This document shows positions 48,064 through 56,440 of a stretch of 64,000 nucleotides of DNA, piece by piece; position 1 is the first letter of the stretch; every line of letters begins with the position of its first letter. The notes below the pieces were generated by a model. The model searched no databases and was not told where the DNA came from. It saw nothing but the letters and a program-made list of their open reading frames with translations. The translations under genes were made by a program, and so were the position numbers. This DNA is from Kiloniellaceae bacterium (GTDB lineage: Bacteria > Pseudomonadota > Alphaproteobacteria > Kiloniellales > Kiloniellaceae): positions 1 through 64,000 of the forward strand of contig JAJFGK010000075.1 of assembly GCA_021776195.1 (NCBI GenBank). The letters are read 5' to 3'.

Positions 48064-48675
48064 TCATGTCGCAAGACCCAGGAGGATGGGGACCATCGAG
48101 GCGACCAGCAGCAACGCCATGGCGATGTTGAAGGCACGAAGGTTCACCGGGTCGCGGAGGACCCGCCCAAGAGCGGTCCCGAAAACCGCCCAGGTGCCGA
48201 TACTGGGTAGATTGACGATCCCGAACACCAGGATCATCAGCAACAGGCTCCTCAGGGGCGCCGCGGGATCGCTGTAGGACACCGTGACGATCAGCGCGAC
48301 GGTCCAGGCCTTGGGGTTGACCCACTGTAGCAAGGCGGCCTGCAGGAAGGTGAAGGGCCGCGCGGCCGCACCGCCATCGCTGGTCGGTGTCGCGCGGCTG
48401 CTGGCTATTTTCCAGGCCAGCCACAGAACGTAGAGCACACTCAAGAACTGCAGGATCGCGTAGAGGGTCGGGTTGGTCTGCAGGACCTGGCCGATACCCA
48501 GTCCGACCAGCAGCACCATGGTCAAGAAGCCGGAACTGATGCCCAGCATCAGCGGCAGCGAGCGTCGAAAGCCGTGGTTCGCGCCCGATGCGAGCAAGAT
48601 CAGGTTGCTGGGCCCCGGCGTGATGGAGGTGGCGAAGGCAAAGCCGACGAGAGCGATAAACAGATCCAGGGTCAT
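48064..48675 (-). CDS. LysE/RhtB-family amino-acid exporter
   Basis: This 203-residue inner-membrane protein has about six spans. The N-terminal signature is ALVGFAFATSITPGPSNLILLASGANHGFRRSLPLMLGISSGF, in which the ITPGPSN motif is diagnostic of the LysE/RhtB exporters. Members export lysine, arginine, homoserine, threonine or related amino acids. It is divergent from an AraC-family regulator gene (158-base gap), the common arrangement in which the regulator controls the exporter. It converges with parC across 31 bases. Confidence 0.88.
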   Translation of the reverse strand: MTLDLFIALVGFAFATSITPGPSNLILLASGANHGFRRSLPLMLGISSGFLTMVLLVGLGIGQVLQTNPTLYAILQFLSVLYVLWLAWKIASSRATPTSDGGAAARPFTFLQAALLQWVNPKAWTVALIVTVSYSDPAAPLRSLLLMILVFGIVNLPSIGTWAVFGTALGRVLRDPVNLRAFNIAMALLLVASMVPILLGLAT

Positions 48676-48833
48676 GACCGAACTCGGTCACGGTTCTCTT
48701 CGATCTCTCTTCGCTGCATGAGTGGGCTCGCTCGATCGGGTTCGTCCTGGGCCGCAGCTTGATCGAGAGAGCCCCACATGTAACTCTTCATTCGTATTGA
48801 AAATTTATCCGATCGTCTCAAAATTTGAGCTTG

Positions 48834-49781
48834 ATGAATAAACTGGATCTGCTCAGCGATATCTTTGCGACGCTGAAGCTCCGCAGCGACATCTACTTCC
48901 GGGCGGAGTTGGCGGGCGCCTTTGCTATCGAGGTTCCGGCCGAGCGCCGCCGGATCCGCTTTCATCTGGTCCGCCACGGCGCCTGCTGGGTCCAAATCGC
49001 CGCGATGCCGGACCCGGTGCGACTGTCGGAAGGCGACCTGGTCATCATTCCCAAGGGCGTGGCGCAGGTTTTGAGCGATGATCCAGATCGACCGGCGGTG
49101 CCGCTGGGACAGCTTCTGCGGGGCGGCGCGGTCAATGACGCCGGTGTCCTGACCCACGGGATGGGAGAGGGCGGCGCGCGGCTCCTCTGCGGCTTCTGCG
49201 GTTTCGACGAACTGCTCGATCACCCGATCATCGCCGGGCTGCCCGACATGATCGTCATTCGGCCACGCGAGTTGGGTGCCGAGCCCTGGGCGGCCGCGGC
49301 CCTGCGTTTGCTGACCCTGGAGGCCGACCTCGGCGCCCAGGGCATGGGCGAGATCATGAGCCGGCTGCTCGAAATCGTCCTGGTTCAGACGGTCCGGCGC
49401 ATGCCCGCGCCGTGGGACGGAGTGGCATTGGGCTATGTTACCGCGTTGCAAGATCCGCAGCTCTCGAAAGCGCTGCTGGCGATCCACAACGAGCCGCACC
49501 TGGCCTGGACAATCGGCAATCTGGCCAGGGCCGCCGGCATGTCGCGGGCCCAGTTCGCCAAGAGGTTTACCGCCCTGGTCGGCCTGCCGCCCATCGCCTA
49601 CCTCACCAACTGGCGTTTGATGAGGGCCAGTCGTCTGCTCCGTGACACCGGGCTGGGAATCGGCGAGATCGCGGCACGCTGCGGCTATGCCTCCCTGCCG
49701 TCCTTCTCGCGGCGCTTCAAGTTGGCCTTCGGCACGGGCCCCGGCGCCTACCGCCGGGGCGCCGGATCGGATGCAATGTGA
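48834..49781 (+). CDS. AraC-family transcriptional regulator
   Basis: The 315-residue protein has an N-terminal cupin-like sensor domain (IRFHLVRHGACWVQIAAMPDPVRLSEGDLVIIPKGVAQVL) and a C-terminal double helix-turn-helix of AraC type. The latter reads LAWTIGNLARAAGMSRAQFAKRFTALVGLPPIAYLTNWRLMRASRLL, followed by IGEIAARCGYASLPSFSRRFKLAFGTGPGAYRR. The cupin resembles the AraC_binding_2/cupin_6 group. The start is ATG 48834 (MNKLDLLSDIF). It is divergent from a LysE-family exporter, so it probably senses an amino acid or amine that the exporter expels. Confidence 0.88.
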   Translation: MNKLDLLSDIFATLKLRSDIYFRAELAGAFAIEVPAERRRIRFHLVRHGACWVQIAAMPDPVRLSEGDLVIIPKGVAQVLSDDPDRPAVPLGQLLRGGAVNDAGVLTHGMGEGGARLLCGFCGFDELLDHPIIAGLPDMIVIRPRELGAEPWAAAALRLLTLEADLGAQGMGEIMSRLLEIVLVQTVRRMPAPWDGVALGYVTALQDPQLSKALLAIHNEPHLAWTIGNLARAAGMSRAQFAKRFTALVGLPPIAYLTNWRLMRASRLLRDTGLGIGEIAARCGYASLPSFSRRFKLAFGTGPGAYRRGAGSDAM

Positions 49782-49904
49782 GGTGGCTTGGGGTCATCGA
49801 GGGCCAGCCACCCCACATCTTCACAGTCCGGTCTTGTCGGCCCCTGGCTTGATCGGTTAAGCATCGGGTCCCGCCCTTTTCTCAGCACCGACAGGATTTG
49901 CTTT

Positions 49905-51134
49905 ATGGCCGCGCTCGACCTCGATTTCGCCCGTTCCTTCTTTCCGCCCATGGCGAACGGCTGGACCTACATGGAAAACGCCGGCGGTTCCTACATGCCC
50001 AGCCAGGTCATCGCGCGCATGAATGCCTACATGGCCGAGTGCAAGAACCAGCCGCACCCCAACTTCGCGCCGGGCGCCCTGGCCGCCGAGCGTCTGGAGG
50101 CCTCCCGGCAAGCCGCCGCGGCGATCGTCGGCGCCGATCTGGAAGAGATCGTGATCGGGCCCTCGACGACCCTCAACGTCTTTGTCCTGGCCCAGGCCCT
50201 GCGTCACCTCTTTGCCGATGGCGACGAGATCGTCGTGACCAACCAGGATCACGAGGCCAACGGCGGCGCCTGGCGGCGGCTGACCGAGTTCGGCCTGGTC
50301 ATCCGTGAATGGCAGATCGATCCGGTGACCGGCGAGTTGGATCTGGCCGGTCTCGACGCGCTGCTCAACGAGCGCACGAAGCTGGTCTGCTGTCCCCACG
50401 TCTCCAACGTCGTGGGATCGATCAACCCGGTCGCGGCTATCGCCGCCAAGGCTCACGCGGCCGGGGCCATGGTCTGTGTCGACGGTGTCGCCTATGCGGC
50501 CCACGGTCTGATCGACGTGAAGGCCTGGGACGTCGATTTTTACCTCTTCAGCACCTACAAGATCTACGGGCCGCATCTGGCGGTGATGTACGGCAAGCGC
50601 GAGGCCATCGCGCGCTGTGCCAATCAGAATCATTTCTTCCACGAAGGCAAGGGCGCGACCTGCATCAACACCGGTGGCCTGGCCTATGAATCGGTGGCTG
50701 GGATCGCCGGCGTGCTGGAGTATTTCGAGGCGATCTACAGCCACCATCTCGGCGATCAGGACAACGACCAGCGGGCCCGCCTGACCAAGGTTTTCGACCT
50801 GTTCGGTGCCCAGGAAGAGCAGCTCTCGGAGCGCCTGCTCAGCTACCTGCGGACCAAGCCCGGGGTGCGCCTGATCGGCGAGAAGACAGGCGATCACACA
50901 AGGCGCGAGCCGACCATCGCCTTTTCCGTCGAAGGACGTCCATCGGCCGCCATCGCCGCCGCCGTGGCCGATGACAAGATCGCCTTGGCGAACGGTCATT
51001 TTTACGGCTACCGCTGCGTCGAGGCGCTCGGCTACGAGGACGTCGAGGATGGCGTGGTGCGGGCGTCAATGGTTCACTACAACACGCTCGATGAGGTCGA
51101 CCGTCTGATTGTCGCCCTGGAGAAGGCGATCTAA
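49905..51134 (+). CDS. Class V aminotransferase / cysteine desulfurase-like enzyme
   Basis: This 409-residue PLP enzyme is of fold type I. The beginning, MANGWTYMENAGGSYMPSQVIARM, resembles the YLDNAA start of the family. GPSTTLNVFVLAQAL contacts the phosphate, HVSNVVGSINPV and VCVDGVAYAAHG line the cofactor, and the PLP Lys is in FYLFSTYKIYGPHLAVMYG (about residue 223). The catalytic Cys loop of true desulfurases is not obvious, so it may act as an aminotransferase, a decarboxylase/beta-lyase or a kynureninase-type enzyme. The start at 49905 is chosen where homology begins. It is followed by a repeat array and an FAD oxidoreductase gene. Confidence 0.83.
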   Translation: MAALDLDFARSFFPPMANGWTYMENAGGSYMPSQVIARMNAYMAECKNQPHPNFAPGALAAERLEASRQAAAAIVGADLEEIVIGPSTTLNVFVLAQALRHLFADGDEIVVTNQDHEANGGAWRRLTEFGLVIREWQIDPVTGELDLAGLDALLNERTKLVCCPHVSNVVGSINPVAAIAAKAHAAGAMVCVDGVAYAAHGLIDVKAWDVDFYLFSTYKIYGPHLAVMYGKREAIARCANQNHFFHEGKGATCINTGGLAYESVAGIAGVLEYFEAIYSHHLGDQDNDQRARLTKVFDLFGAQEEQLSERLLSYLRTKPGVRLIGEKTGDHTRREPTIAFSVEGRPSAAIAAAVADDKIALANGHFYGYRCVEALGYEDVEDGVVRASMVHYNTLDEVDRLIVALEKAI

Positions 51135-51150
51135 GGTAGGCTGTTCGATG

Positions 51151-51204
51151 CGGGACCAAAAGAGGTGGCGGGACTAAAAGAAGTGGCGGGACTAAAAGAA
51201 GTGA
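51151..51204 (+). repeat. 18-base tandem repeat, three copies, between two genes
   Basis: CGGGACCAAAAGAGGTGG, CGGGACTAAAAGAAGTGG and CGGGACTAAAAGAAGTGA follow each other without a gap, ending 41 bases before the next start codon. The unit contains an AAAAGAAGTGG stretch reminiscent of a weak ribosome site. Confidence 0.9.
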
Positions 51205-51245
51205 GGGTGTAACCGGTCGGTCCCGGCGGGGGCGAGGAAACGAAC

Positions 51246-52646
51246 ATGCCTGACAGAGCGCGGCCGAAGCATTGGCCCAAGGCCAGTTACGATCCCCACT
51301 ATGACCCGCTGGTCGATGCCGGACCGGGCCACAATCGGGACTATGCGCCGACCTACTGGATCGGGACCGCGGGGCCGCCGCCGCCGGACGACGGTCCGAT
51401 CTCGGGCGATACCGACGCCGATGTGGTGGTCGTCGGCTCGGGCTACACCGGTCTTTCCTGCGCCATTCACCTGGCCAAGGAGCACGGCATCAAGGCGATG
51501 GTCCTGGAGGCCAATACCGTGGCCTGGGGCTGCTCGACGCGCAACGGCGGTCAGGCGCAGATTTCATCCGGACGGCTCAAGCGCTCCCAGTGGATCAAAC
51601 GCTGGGGCGTCGATGTCGCCAAGCGGATGCACAACGAGGTGACCGAAGCCTTCGAACTTTTCCGCGACCTGATCGGGTCCGGCGAGTTCGACTGCGAGCC
51701 CCAGGAGGGCGGGCACTACTATATCGCTCACAAGGCCGGCGTGATGCCCAAGCTGGAGCAGGAGTCGAAGCTCCTGAACGAGGTCTTCGGCTACGGCTCG
51801 CGCATCATCACCCGCGAGGAACTTCACGAAGGCCACGTCAAGGACCAGGAAGCCGCCGGCGCCCTGCACGAACCGGATGGAACCTGTATCCATGCCGCCA
51901 AGCTCGCCTTCGGCTATCAGAACCTGGCCCGCAAGCTGGGCGCCACGATCCATCCGGCGAGCCCGGTCATGGGGTGGAAAATCAGGAACGGCGTGCATCA
52001 CCTGACAACGCCCGGTGGCACGGTCCGGGCGCGGGCCGTGGCCCTGGCGACGGCGGGCTACACGCCGCCTGGGCTCAGCAATCGCACCAAAAACCGGCTG
52101 ATGCCGATTCTGTCGAATTCGATCGTCACCCGGCCTCTGAGCGACGAGGAGAAGGAAGCCTGCGGCTCCCAGACCTGCTCGCCCCTGACCGACACCCGCA
52201 CGCTGCGCCACTACTATCGGTTCCTGCCGGACGGCCGGATGCAGATCGGCAGCCGCAGCGCGATCACCGGCGAAGACGCCGAAAACCCCAAGCACCTCGC
52301 CCAGCTGCAGGCGGGCCTATACCGCAAGTTCCCGGCGCTGCGCGACATCGATCTCGATTATTCCTGGTGGGGCTGGGTCGATGTCAGCCACGACATGATG
52401 CCCCGCGTTTTTCAGCCGGATCCCGACCAGGAAATTTTCTATGCCATGGGCTATGGCGGCAACGGCGTGATGTACTCCGCCCAGGCGGGCCGCCGCATGG
52501 CCCAGATGGTGGCCGGCAAGGGTCAGGGACTCGACCTGCCGATCTTTACCTCGCAGTTGCCCAGCCACGGCATCCTCACGCCCTTCCGCCGGCTCGGTCA
52601 GCGGGTCATGTACCGCTGGTACTACCTCAACGACGAGATGCTCTGA
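51246..52646 (+). CDS. FAD-dependent amine/amino-acid oxidoreductase (DadA/PuuB-like)
   Basis: This 466-residue protein of the D-amino-acid dehydrogenase/glycine-oxidase fold has the FAD-binding DADVVVVGSGYTGLSCAIHLAKEHGIKAMVLEANTVAWGCSTRNGGQ and the later FYAMGYGGNGVMYSAQAGRRMAQMV segment. It resembles gamma-glutamylputrescine oxidoreductase PuuB and other flavoproteins that oxidise an amine bond. The substrate-site residues cannot be judged. It is preceded by an 18-base tandem repeat and overlaps by 25 bases the converging TauD-like gene. Together with the class V PLP enzyme upstream, it fits amine or amino-acid catabolism. Confidence 0.85.
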   Translation: MPDRARPKHWPKASYDPHYDPLVDAGPGHNRDYAPTYWIGTAGPPPPDDGPISGDTDADVVVVGSGYTGLSCAIHLAKEHGIKAMVLEANTVAWGCSTRNGGQAQISSGRLKRSQWIKRWGVDVAKRMHNEVTEAFELFRDLIGSGEFDCEPQEGGHYYIAHKAGVMPKLEQESKLLNEVFGYGSRIITREELHEGHVKDQEAAGALHEPDGTCIHAAKLAFGYQNLARKLGATIHPASPVMGWKIRNGVHHLTTPGGTVRARAVALATAGYTPPGLSNRTKNRLMPILSNSIVTRPLSDEEKEACGSQTCSPLTDTRTLRHYYRFLPDGRMQIGSRSAITGEDAENPKHLAQLQAGLYRKFPALRDIDLDYSWWGWVDVSHDMMPRVFQPDPDQEIFYAMGYGGNGVMYSAQAGRRMAQMVAGKGQGLDLPIFTSQLPSHGILTPFRRLGQRVMYRWYYLNDEML

Positions 52647-53491
52647 GCCGCGCTTTCGGTCCGAAAAAAGGGCCGGTCGCCGGCGATGGTGACGCGGTTC
52701 ATGCGGCGTTGCTGGGGGAAGTAGTCGGCCACCCCATAGTGCTGGGTGCAGCGGTTGTCCCACAGGGCGATCGTGTTCTCGCGCCAGCGGTAGCGGACCT
52801 GGAACTCCGGCTTTTTCACCAGCGCGAAGAGCTCGCCAAGCAGGGCCGCGCTGGCCGCCTCGTCCAGTTCGTTGATGCGGGTGGTGAAGACCTCGTTGAC
52901 GAAAAGCGCATCCCGTCCGGTCTCCGGGTGGGTGCGGATCACCGGATGGGTGAAGGGCGGCCACTCGGCGATCACCTTGCGCACGCGCGCACCGTCCTCG
53001 GTATCGTGGATGCCGCCGGAAAAGGCCTCGATCGAATGTTGCGCGGTCATGCCGGCCAGACGACGGCGCAGCTCGGCGGGCAGGGCGTCATGCACCGCAT
53101 ACATGGAGCACCACAGCGTGTCGCCGCCGCGCGCCGGCAGCTCCAGGGCCTGCAGCAGCGAGCCCAGGGGCGGGGCCTCCTTGAAGGTCACGTCGGAGTG
53201 CCATTGGTCATTGTTGGGCGGGCGCTGTGCGTTGTTCAGCACGATGGTCACCCGCGGGTCTTCGTCGCGGTGCGGCAACAGCGGGTGCGGCTCGTCCAAC
53301 GGACCGAAGCGTTCGGCGAAGGCCAGCAGGGCCCGCGGGCCGATCGGCTGGTCCGGCAAGAAGATCACCTGGTGTTCGAGAAAGGCCCGATGGATCGCCG
53401 TAAAGGCCGCGTCGTCCAACGGCTCGCGCAGATCCACGCCCTCGACGACGGCGCCGATGCAGGCTGTCAGCGGGTCAACGGTGATGGACAT
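52622..53491 (-). CDS. TauD/TfdA-family Fe(II)/2-oxoglutarate dioxygenase
   Basis: This 289-residue protein is of the taurine/2,4-D dioxygenase family, which hydroxylates an organic substrate with O2 and 2-oxoglutarate. The Fe-site His-X-Asp is in NDQWHSDVTFKEAPP, and the distal His in WDNRCTQHYGVADYFPQQRRMNRVTI, followed by the 2-oxoglutarate-binding Arg. The start is ATG 53491 (MSITVDPLTACIGAVVEGVDL); an upstream in-frame extension overlaps the aldolase gene and does not resemble the family. It follows a class II aldolase gene on the same strand with a 14-base gap. Sulfonates, phenoxy acids or alkylamines are possible substrates. Confidence 0.85.
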   Translation of the reverse strand: MSITVDPLTACIGAVVEGVDLREPLDDAAFTAIHRAFLEHQVIFLPDQPIGPRALLAFAERFGPLDEPHPLLPHRDEDPRVTIVLNNAQRPPNNDQWHSDVTFKEAPPLGSLLQALELPARGGDTLWCSMYAVHDALPAELRRRLAGMTAQHSIEAFSGGIHDTEDGARVRKVIAEWPPFTHPVIRTHPETGRDALFVNEVFTTRINELDEAASAALLGELFALVKKPEFQVRYRWRENTIALWDNRCTQHYGVADYFPQQRRMNRVTIAGDRPFFRTESAAQSISSLR

Positions 53492-53505
53492 CTTTCCCGT
53501 CCCCT

Positions 53506-54189
53506 TTAATCCCCAGGCCCATAGCCCTTGAAGATCTCGAGGGTGCGCCCGATTTCGGCATCGCTCAAGACCTTGGGCGTGCCGACCAGCCGGGCCAGGA
53601 TCGACTGCTTGGCCAGGACTTCGACCTCGGCGGCGAGCCACAGGGCCTTCTCCAGGGTCGGCCCGAGGGCGATCACGCCGTGATTGGCCAGCAGGCAGGC
53701 GTTGCGGCCTTGGAGCGCCTTGAGCGCGTTGTCGGAAAGTGCCTGGGAGGCGACCGTGGCATAGCGCGCGCAGGGGATCGTCGGGCCGCCGGCGGCGGCG
53801 ATCATGTAGTGATGCGCCGGGATCGCCCTGCGGGCGACGGCGTAGGCCGTGGCATAGGTGGAATGGGTATGGACCACGGCACCGACCTCGGGCCGGGCGG
53901 CCAGGATGTCGCGGTGGAAGCGCCACTCCGAGGAGGGCTTGCGTCGGCCTCTGGCTGGCGCCTTGGGCTCCAGTGGCAGAAACACGATATCGGCCGGCTC
54001 GGTCTCCGCGTAGGCCAGGCCCGAGGGGGTGATCAGCAGGCCGTCCTTCCAGCGCAGCGAGACATTGCCGGAGGTGCCCTGGTTGATGCCCTCGGCGTTC
54101 ATCCTGAGGCAGGCCGCGATGATCTGGCGGCGCAGCGCGGTTTCGCTCTGACCGGTCCTGGCGGCCTTACTGGTCTTGCGAGCGGGCAT
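53506..54189 (-). CDS. Class II aldolase/adducin-family protein
   Basis: This 227-residue protein is of the L-fuculose/rhamnulose phosphate aldolase family, with the Zn-site residues in VVHTHSTYATAYAVAR and further ligands in LLANHGVIALGPTLEKALWLAAEVEVLAKQ. Also typical is the N-terminal LRRQIIAACLRMNAEGINQGTSGNVSLR and GLLITPSGLAYAETEPADIVF. Members cleave sugar phosphates or act on other ketols; a gene order with a TauD-like dioxygenase and no sugar kinase suggests a non-sugar substrate. ATG 54189 is used; an earlier in-frame start gives residues without family similarity. Confidence 0.85.
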   Translation of the reverse strand: MPARKTSKAARTGQSETALRRQIIAACLRMNAEGINQGTSGNVSLRWKDGLLITPSGLAYAETEPADIVFLPLEPKAPARGRRKPSSEWRFHRDILAARPEVGAVVHTHSTYATAYAVARRAIPAHHYMIAAAGGPTIPCARYATVASQALSDNALKALQGRNACLLANHGVIALGPTLEKALWLAAEVEVLAKQSILARLVGTPKVLSDAEIGRTLEIFKGYGPGD

Positions 54190-54257
54190 GGGCGTTGGTG
54201 CTTCCTCGAACCCTTGATAGAGTGCCGGCAGCTTAGAGGCAGAGGACGGCCAAGACC

Positions 54258-55865
54258 ATGCATCAGACACCCCGGGCTTGCCGCGGCATGTTCACCGCGC
54301 CCCACCACCTGGCGGCGCAGACCGGCCTGACCGTGCTGCGCGAGGGCGGCAACGCGGTGGAGGCCATGGTCGCGGCGGCGGCCACAGTCGCGGTGGTCTA
54401 TCCGCATATGAACGCGCTGGGCGGCGACGGCTTCTGGCTGATCCATCTGCCGGGCCAGGGCGCGCCCATCGCCATCAGGGCCTGCGGCTTTGCCGGCGCC
54501 AAGGCCACGCCGGCCTTCTATCGCGCGGCCGGCTGCGACGCGATTCCTTTTCGCGGGCCCCTGGCGGCCAACACCGTGGCGGGTGCGATCGACGGCTGGC
54601 GCGAGGCGCTGGCGGTCAGCAGCGAAATCGGCGGCACGCTCAGTCTCGAACGCCTCCTGGAGGAGGCGATCCACTACGCGGAAGACGGCGCGCCGGTCAC
54701 CGAAAGTCAACGTCACTTCACCACGGAAAAAGGCCCCGAGCTGAACGATGTGCCTGGCTTCAAGGCGACCTTCGCGCCGGGCGGCGCGGTGCCCGAGCGC
54801 GGCGCGCTTTTCAAGCTGCCGGCCCTGGCCGGCAGTCTGAAGACCCTGGCCGCCGAGGGCCTGGACGATTTCTATCGCGGCGCCCTGGGACGCCGGATCG
54901 CCGCAGAGCTCGCTCGCGTCGGCAGTCCGGTGACCGCCGAGGATCTGGCCGGCTATCGCGCCCAGCGGGTCGAGCCGCTGGTCCTGGAGACCTCGGTGGG
55001 GCGGGTCTACAACCACCCGCCGCCGACCCAGGGTCTCACCTCCTTGATGATTCTCGGGCTCTTCGATCAGCTCGGCATCGCCGAGGCCGAGGGCGTCGAT
55101 TACCTCCACGCCATGGCCGAGGCGACCAAGGCATCGGTCGTGCTGCGCGACGAACTGGTGACCGATCCCGGCCGGATGCGGGCCGACCCGCAGAACCTGT
55201 TGCGACCCGAGGTGCTGGCTGCCCAGGCCCAGGGGCTCGACCGCGAGCGGGCCAGCCCCTGGCCGCGCCCCGACGGCGCTGGAGGCGGTATCGGCGGGGA
55301 TACCATCTGGATGGGGGCGGTCGATGCCAGCGGCCTGGCGGTCAGTTTCATCCAGTCGATCTACTGGGACTTCGGCTCCGGTCTGGTGCTGGAGGACAGC
55401 GGGATCCTGTGGCAGAACCGCGGCGCCTCGTTCCAGCTCGCCCCCGGGCACCTGCGCGAACTGGCGCCCGGGCGCATGCCCTTCCACACCCTGAACCCGG
55501 CCCTGGCGACCCTGAACGACGGCCGGGTCATGACCTATGGCTGCATGGGCGGCGAGGGCCAGCCGCAGACCCAGGCGGCGATCTTCAGCCGCATCATGCT
55601 CTTCGGCCAGGAGCCCCAGGCCGCCCTGACCGCGCCGCGCTGGCTGCTCGGCAAGACCTGGGGCGAGGGCGCGAACAACCTGAAACTCGAAGCCCGCTTC
55701 GACCCGGCCGTGGTGGCCGCGCTCAGGGCGGCCGGTCACGAAGTCGAGACCATCGCGCCCTTCTCGGACGACATGGGCCACGGCGGAGCCATCGTGCTGC
55801 GCCCGGACGGGGTCATGGAGGGGGCGGGCGACCCGCGCAGCGACGGCGGCGCGGTCGGATTTTAG
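54258..55865 (+). CDS. Gamma-glutamyltransferase-family hydrolase (YwrD-like)
   Basis: This 535-residue Ntn-hydrolase of the gamma-glutamyltranspeptidase family is normally processed autocatalytically. The N-terminal core is MFTAPHHLAAQTGLTVLREGGNAVEAMVAAAATVAVVYPHMNALGGDGFWLI. The scissile motif is in GIGGDTIWMGAVDASGLAVSFIQS, with Thr as the expected nucleophile (about residue 348). No signal peptide is visible, so it is likely cytoplasmic, unlike periplasmic Ggt. Small family members of this kind include cephalosporin-acylase-like and YwrD-type proteins; the substrate is probably a gamma-glutamyl or N-acyl compound. It overlaps the GFA gene by 4 bases at its 3' end. Confidence 0.85.
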   Translation: MHQTPRACRGMFTAPHHLAAQTGLTVLREGGNAVEAMVAAAATVAVVYPHMNALGGDGFWLIHLPGQGAPIAIRACGFAGAKATPAFYRAAGCDAIPFRGPLAANTVAGAIDGWREALAVSSEIGGTLSLERLLEEAIHYAEDGAPVTESQRHFTTEKGPELNDVPGFKATFAPGGAVPERGALFKLPALAGSLKTLAAEGLDDFYRGALGRRIAAELARVGSPVTAEDLAGYRAQRVEPLVLETSVGRVYNHPPPTQGLTSLMILGLFDQLGIAEAEGVDYLHAMAEATKASVVLRDELVTDPGRMRADPQNLLRPEVLAAQAQGLDRERASPWPRPDGAGGGIGGDTIWMGAVDASGLAVSFIQSIYWDFGSGLVLEDSGILWQNRGASFQLAPGHLRELAPGRMPFHTLNPALATLNDGRVMTYGCMGGEGQPQTQAAIFSRIMLFGQEPQAALTAPRWLLGKTWGEGANNLKLEARFDPAVVAALRAAGHEVETIAPFSDDMGHGGAIVLRPDGVMEGAGDPRSDGGAVGF

Positions 55866-56299
55866 GCCCCGTCTTTGCCTTTCGTGACCGCGCCGGGGTA
55901 GCGCGGCAGGTTGTCGGCGACATCGAACCAGGCAATCCGCTCCCCATAGTAGGTGTGGTCCCGCGGGACAAAGCCGTCGGGATGGTCAAGCGTGCCGATG
56001 TGGAACTCGATGATCGCACCGCTCGAGGCGCTGGTGCAGCCTTCCCACGTCAGGGGGGTGCCACAGAGACCGCAGAAGGCCCGCTGCACGCCCGGCGATG
56101 AGTTGTAGAGGCTCCGCTCGCGCCCGCTGAAGCGAACCCGGTCCGCATTGAAGCCCACGTAGGTGACGACCGGGGCACCGCTATGCCGCCGACAGCTACG
56201 ACAGTGGCAATGCCCGATTCCCAAGGCCTCCCCCCTTGCCTCGTAGCGCACCGCGCCGCACATGCAGCCGCCGGCCAGGACGACCGAATCTTCTCCCAT
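55862..56299 (-). CDS. GFA-family (glutathione-dependent formaldehyde-activating-like) zinc protein
   Basis: This 145-residue protein has the Zn-binding Cys pattern of the GFA/CENP-V family: GGCMCGAVRYEA near the N-terminus, HCHCRSCRRHSGAPVV, and FCGLCGTPLTW. These seven or so Cys match the two-site Zn layout. Only some members help glutathione react with formaldehyde, so the role is open. The start ATG 56299 is chosen where homology begins. It ends inside the last codons of the converging GGT-like gene. Confidence 0.87.
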   Translation of the reverse strand: MGEDSVVLAGGCMCGAVRYEARGEALGIGHCHCRSCRRHSGAPVVTYVGFNADRVRFSGRERSLYNSSPGVQRAFCGLCGTPLTWEGCTSASSGAIIEFHIGTLDHPDGFVPRDHTYYGERIAWFDVADNLPRYPGAVTKGKDGA

Positions 56300-56440
56300 G
56301 ACCAAGCTCCCATTATTCAGGTGTTCTGGCGCGAACCGTAGCAAGAAGACTCGGTCGGAGCTTAAGAATACGCAGGCCCGACGGGTCGCTGCCAATTTCT
56401 CCTGACAAAATTGGTCCTGGACGCGGACAGCGCCCAAAAA

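Noticed and set aside
51151..51204. Tandem repeats as a CRISPR array
   Set aside because: Units are contiguous with no spacers and there are no cas genes; same for 62012-62076 and 33651-33740.
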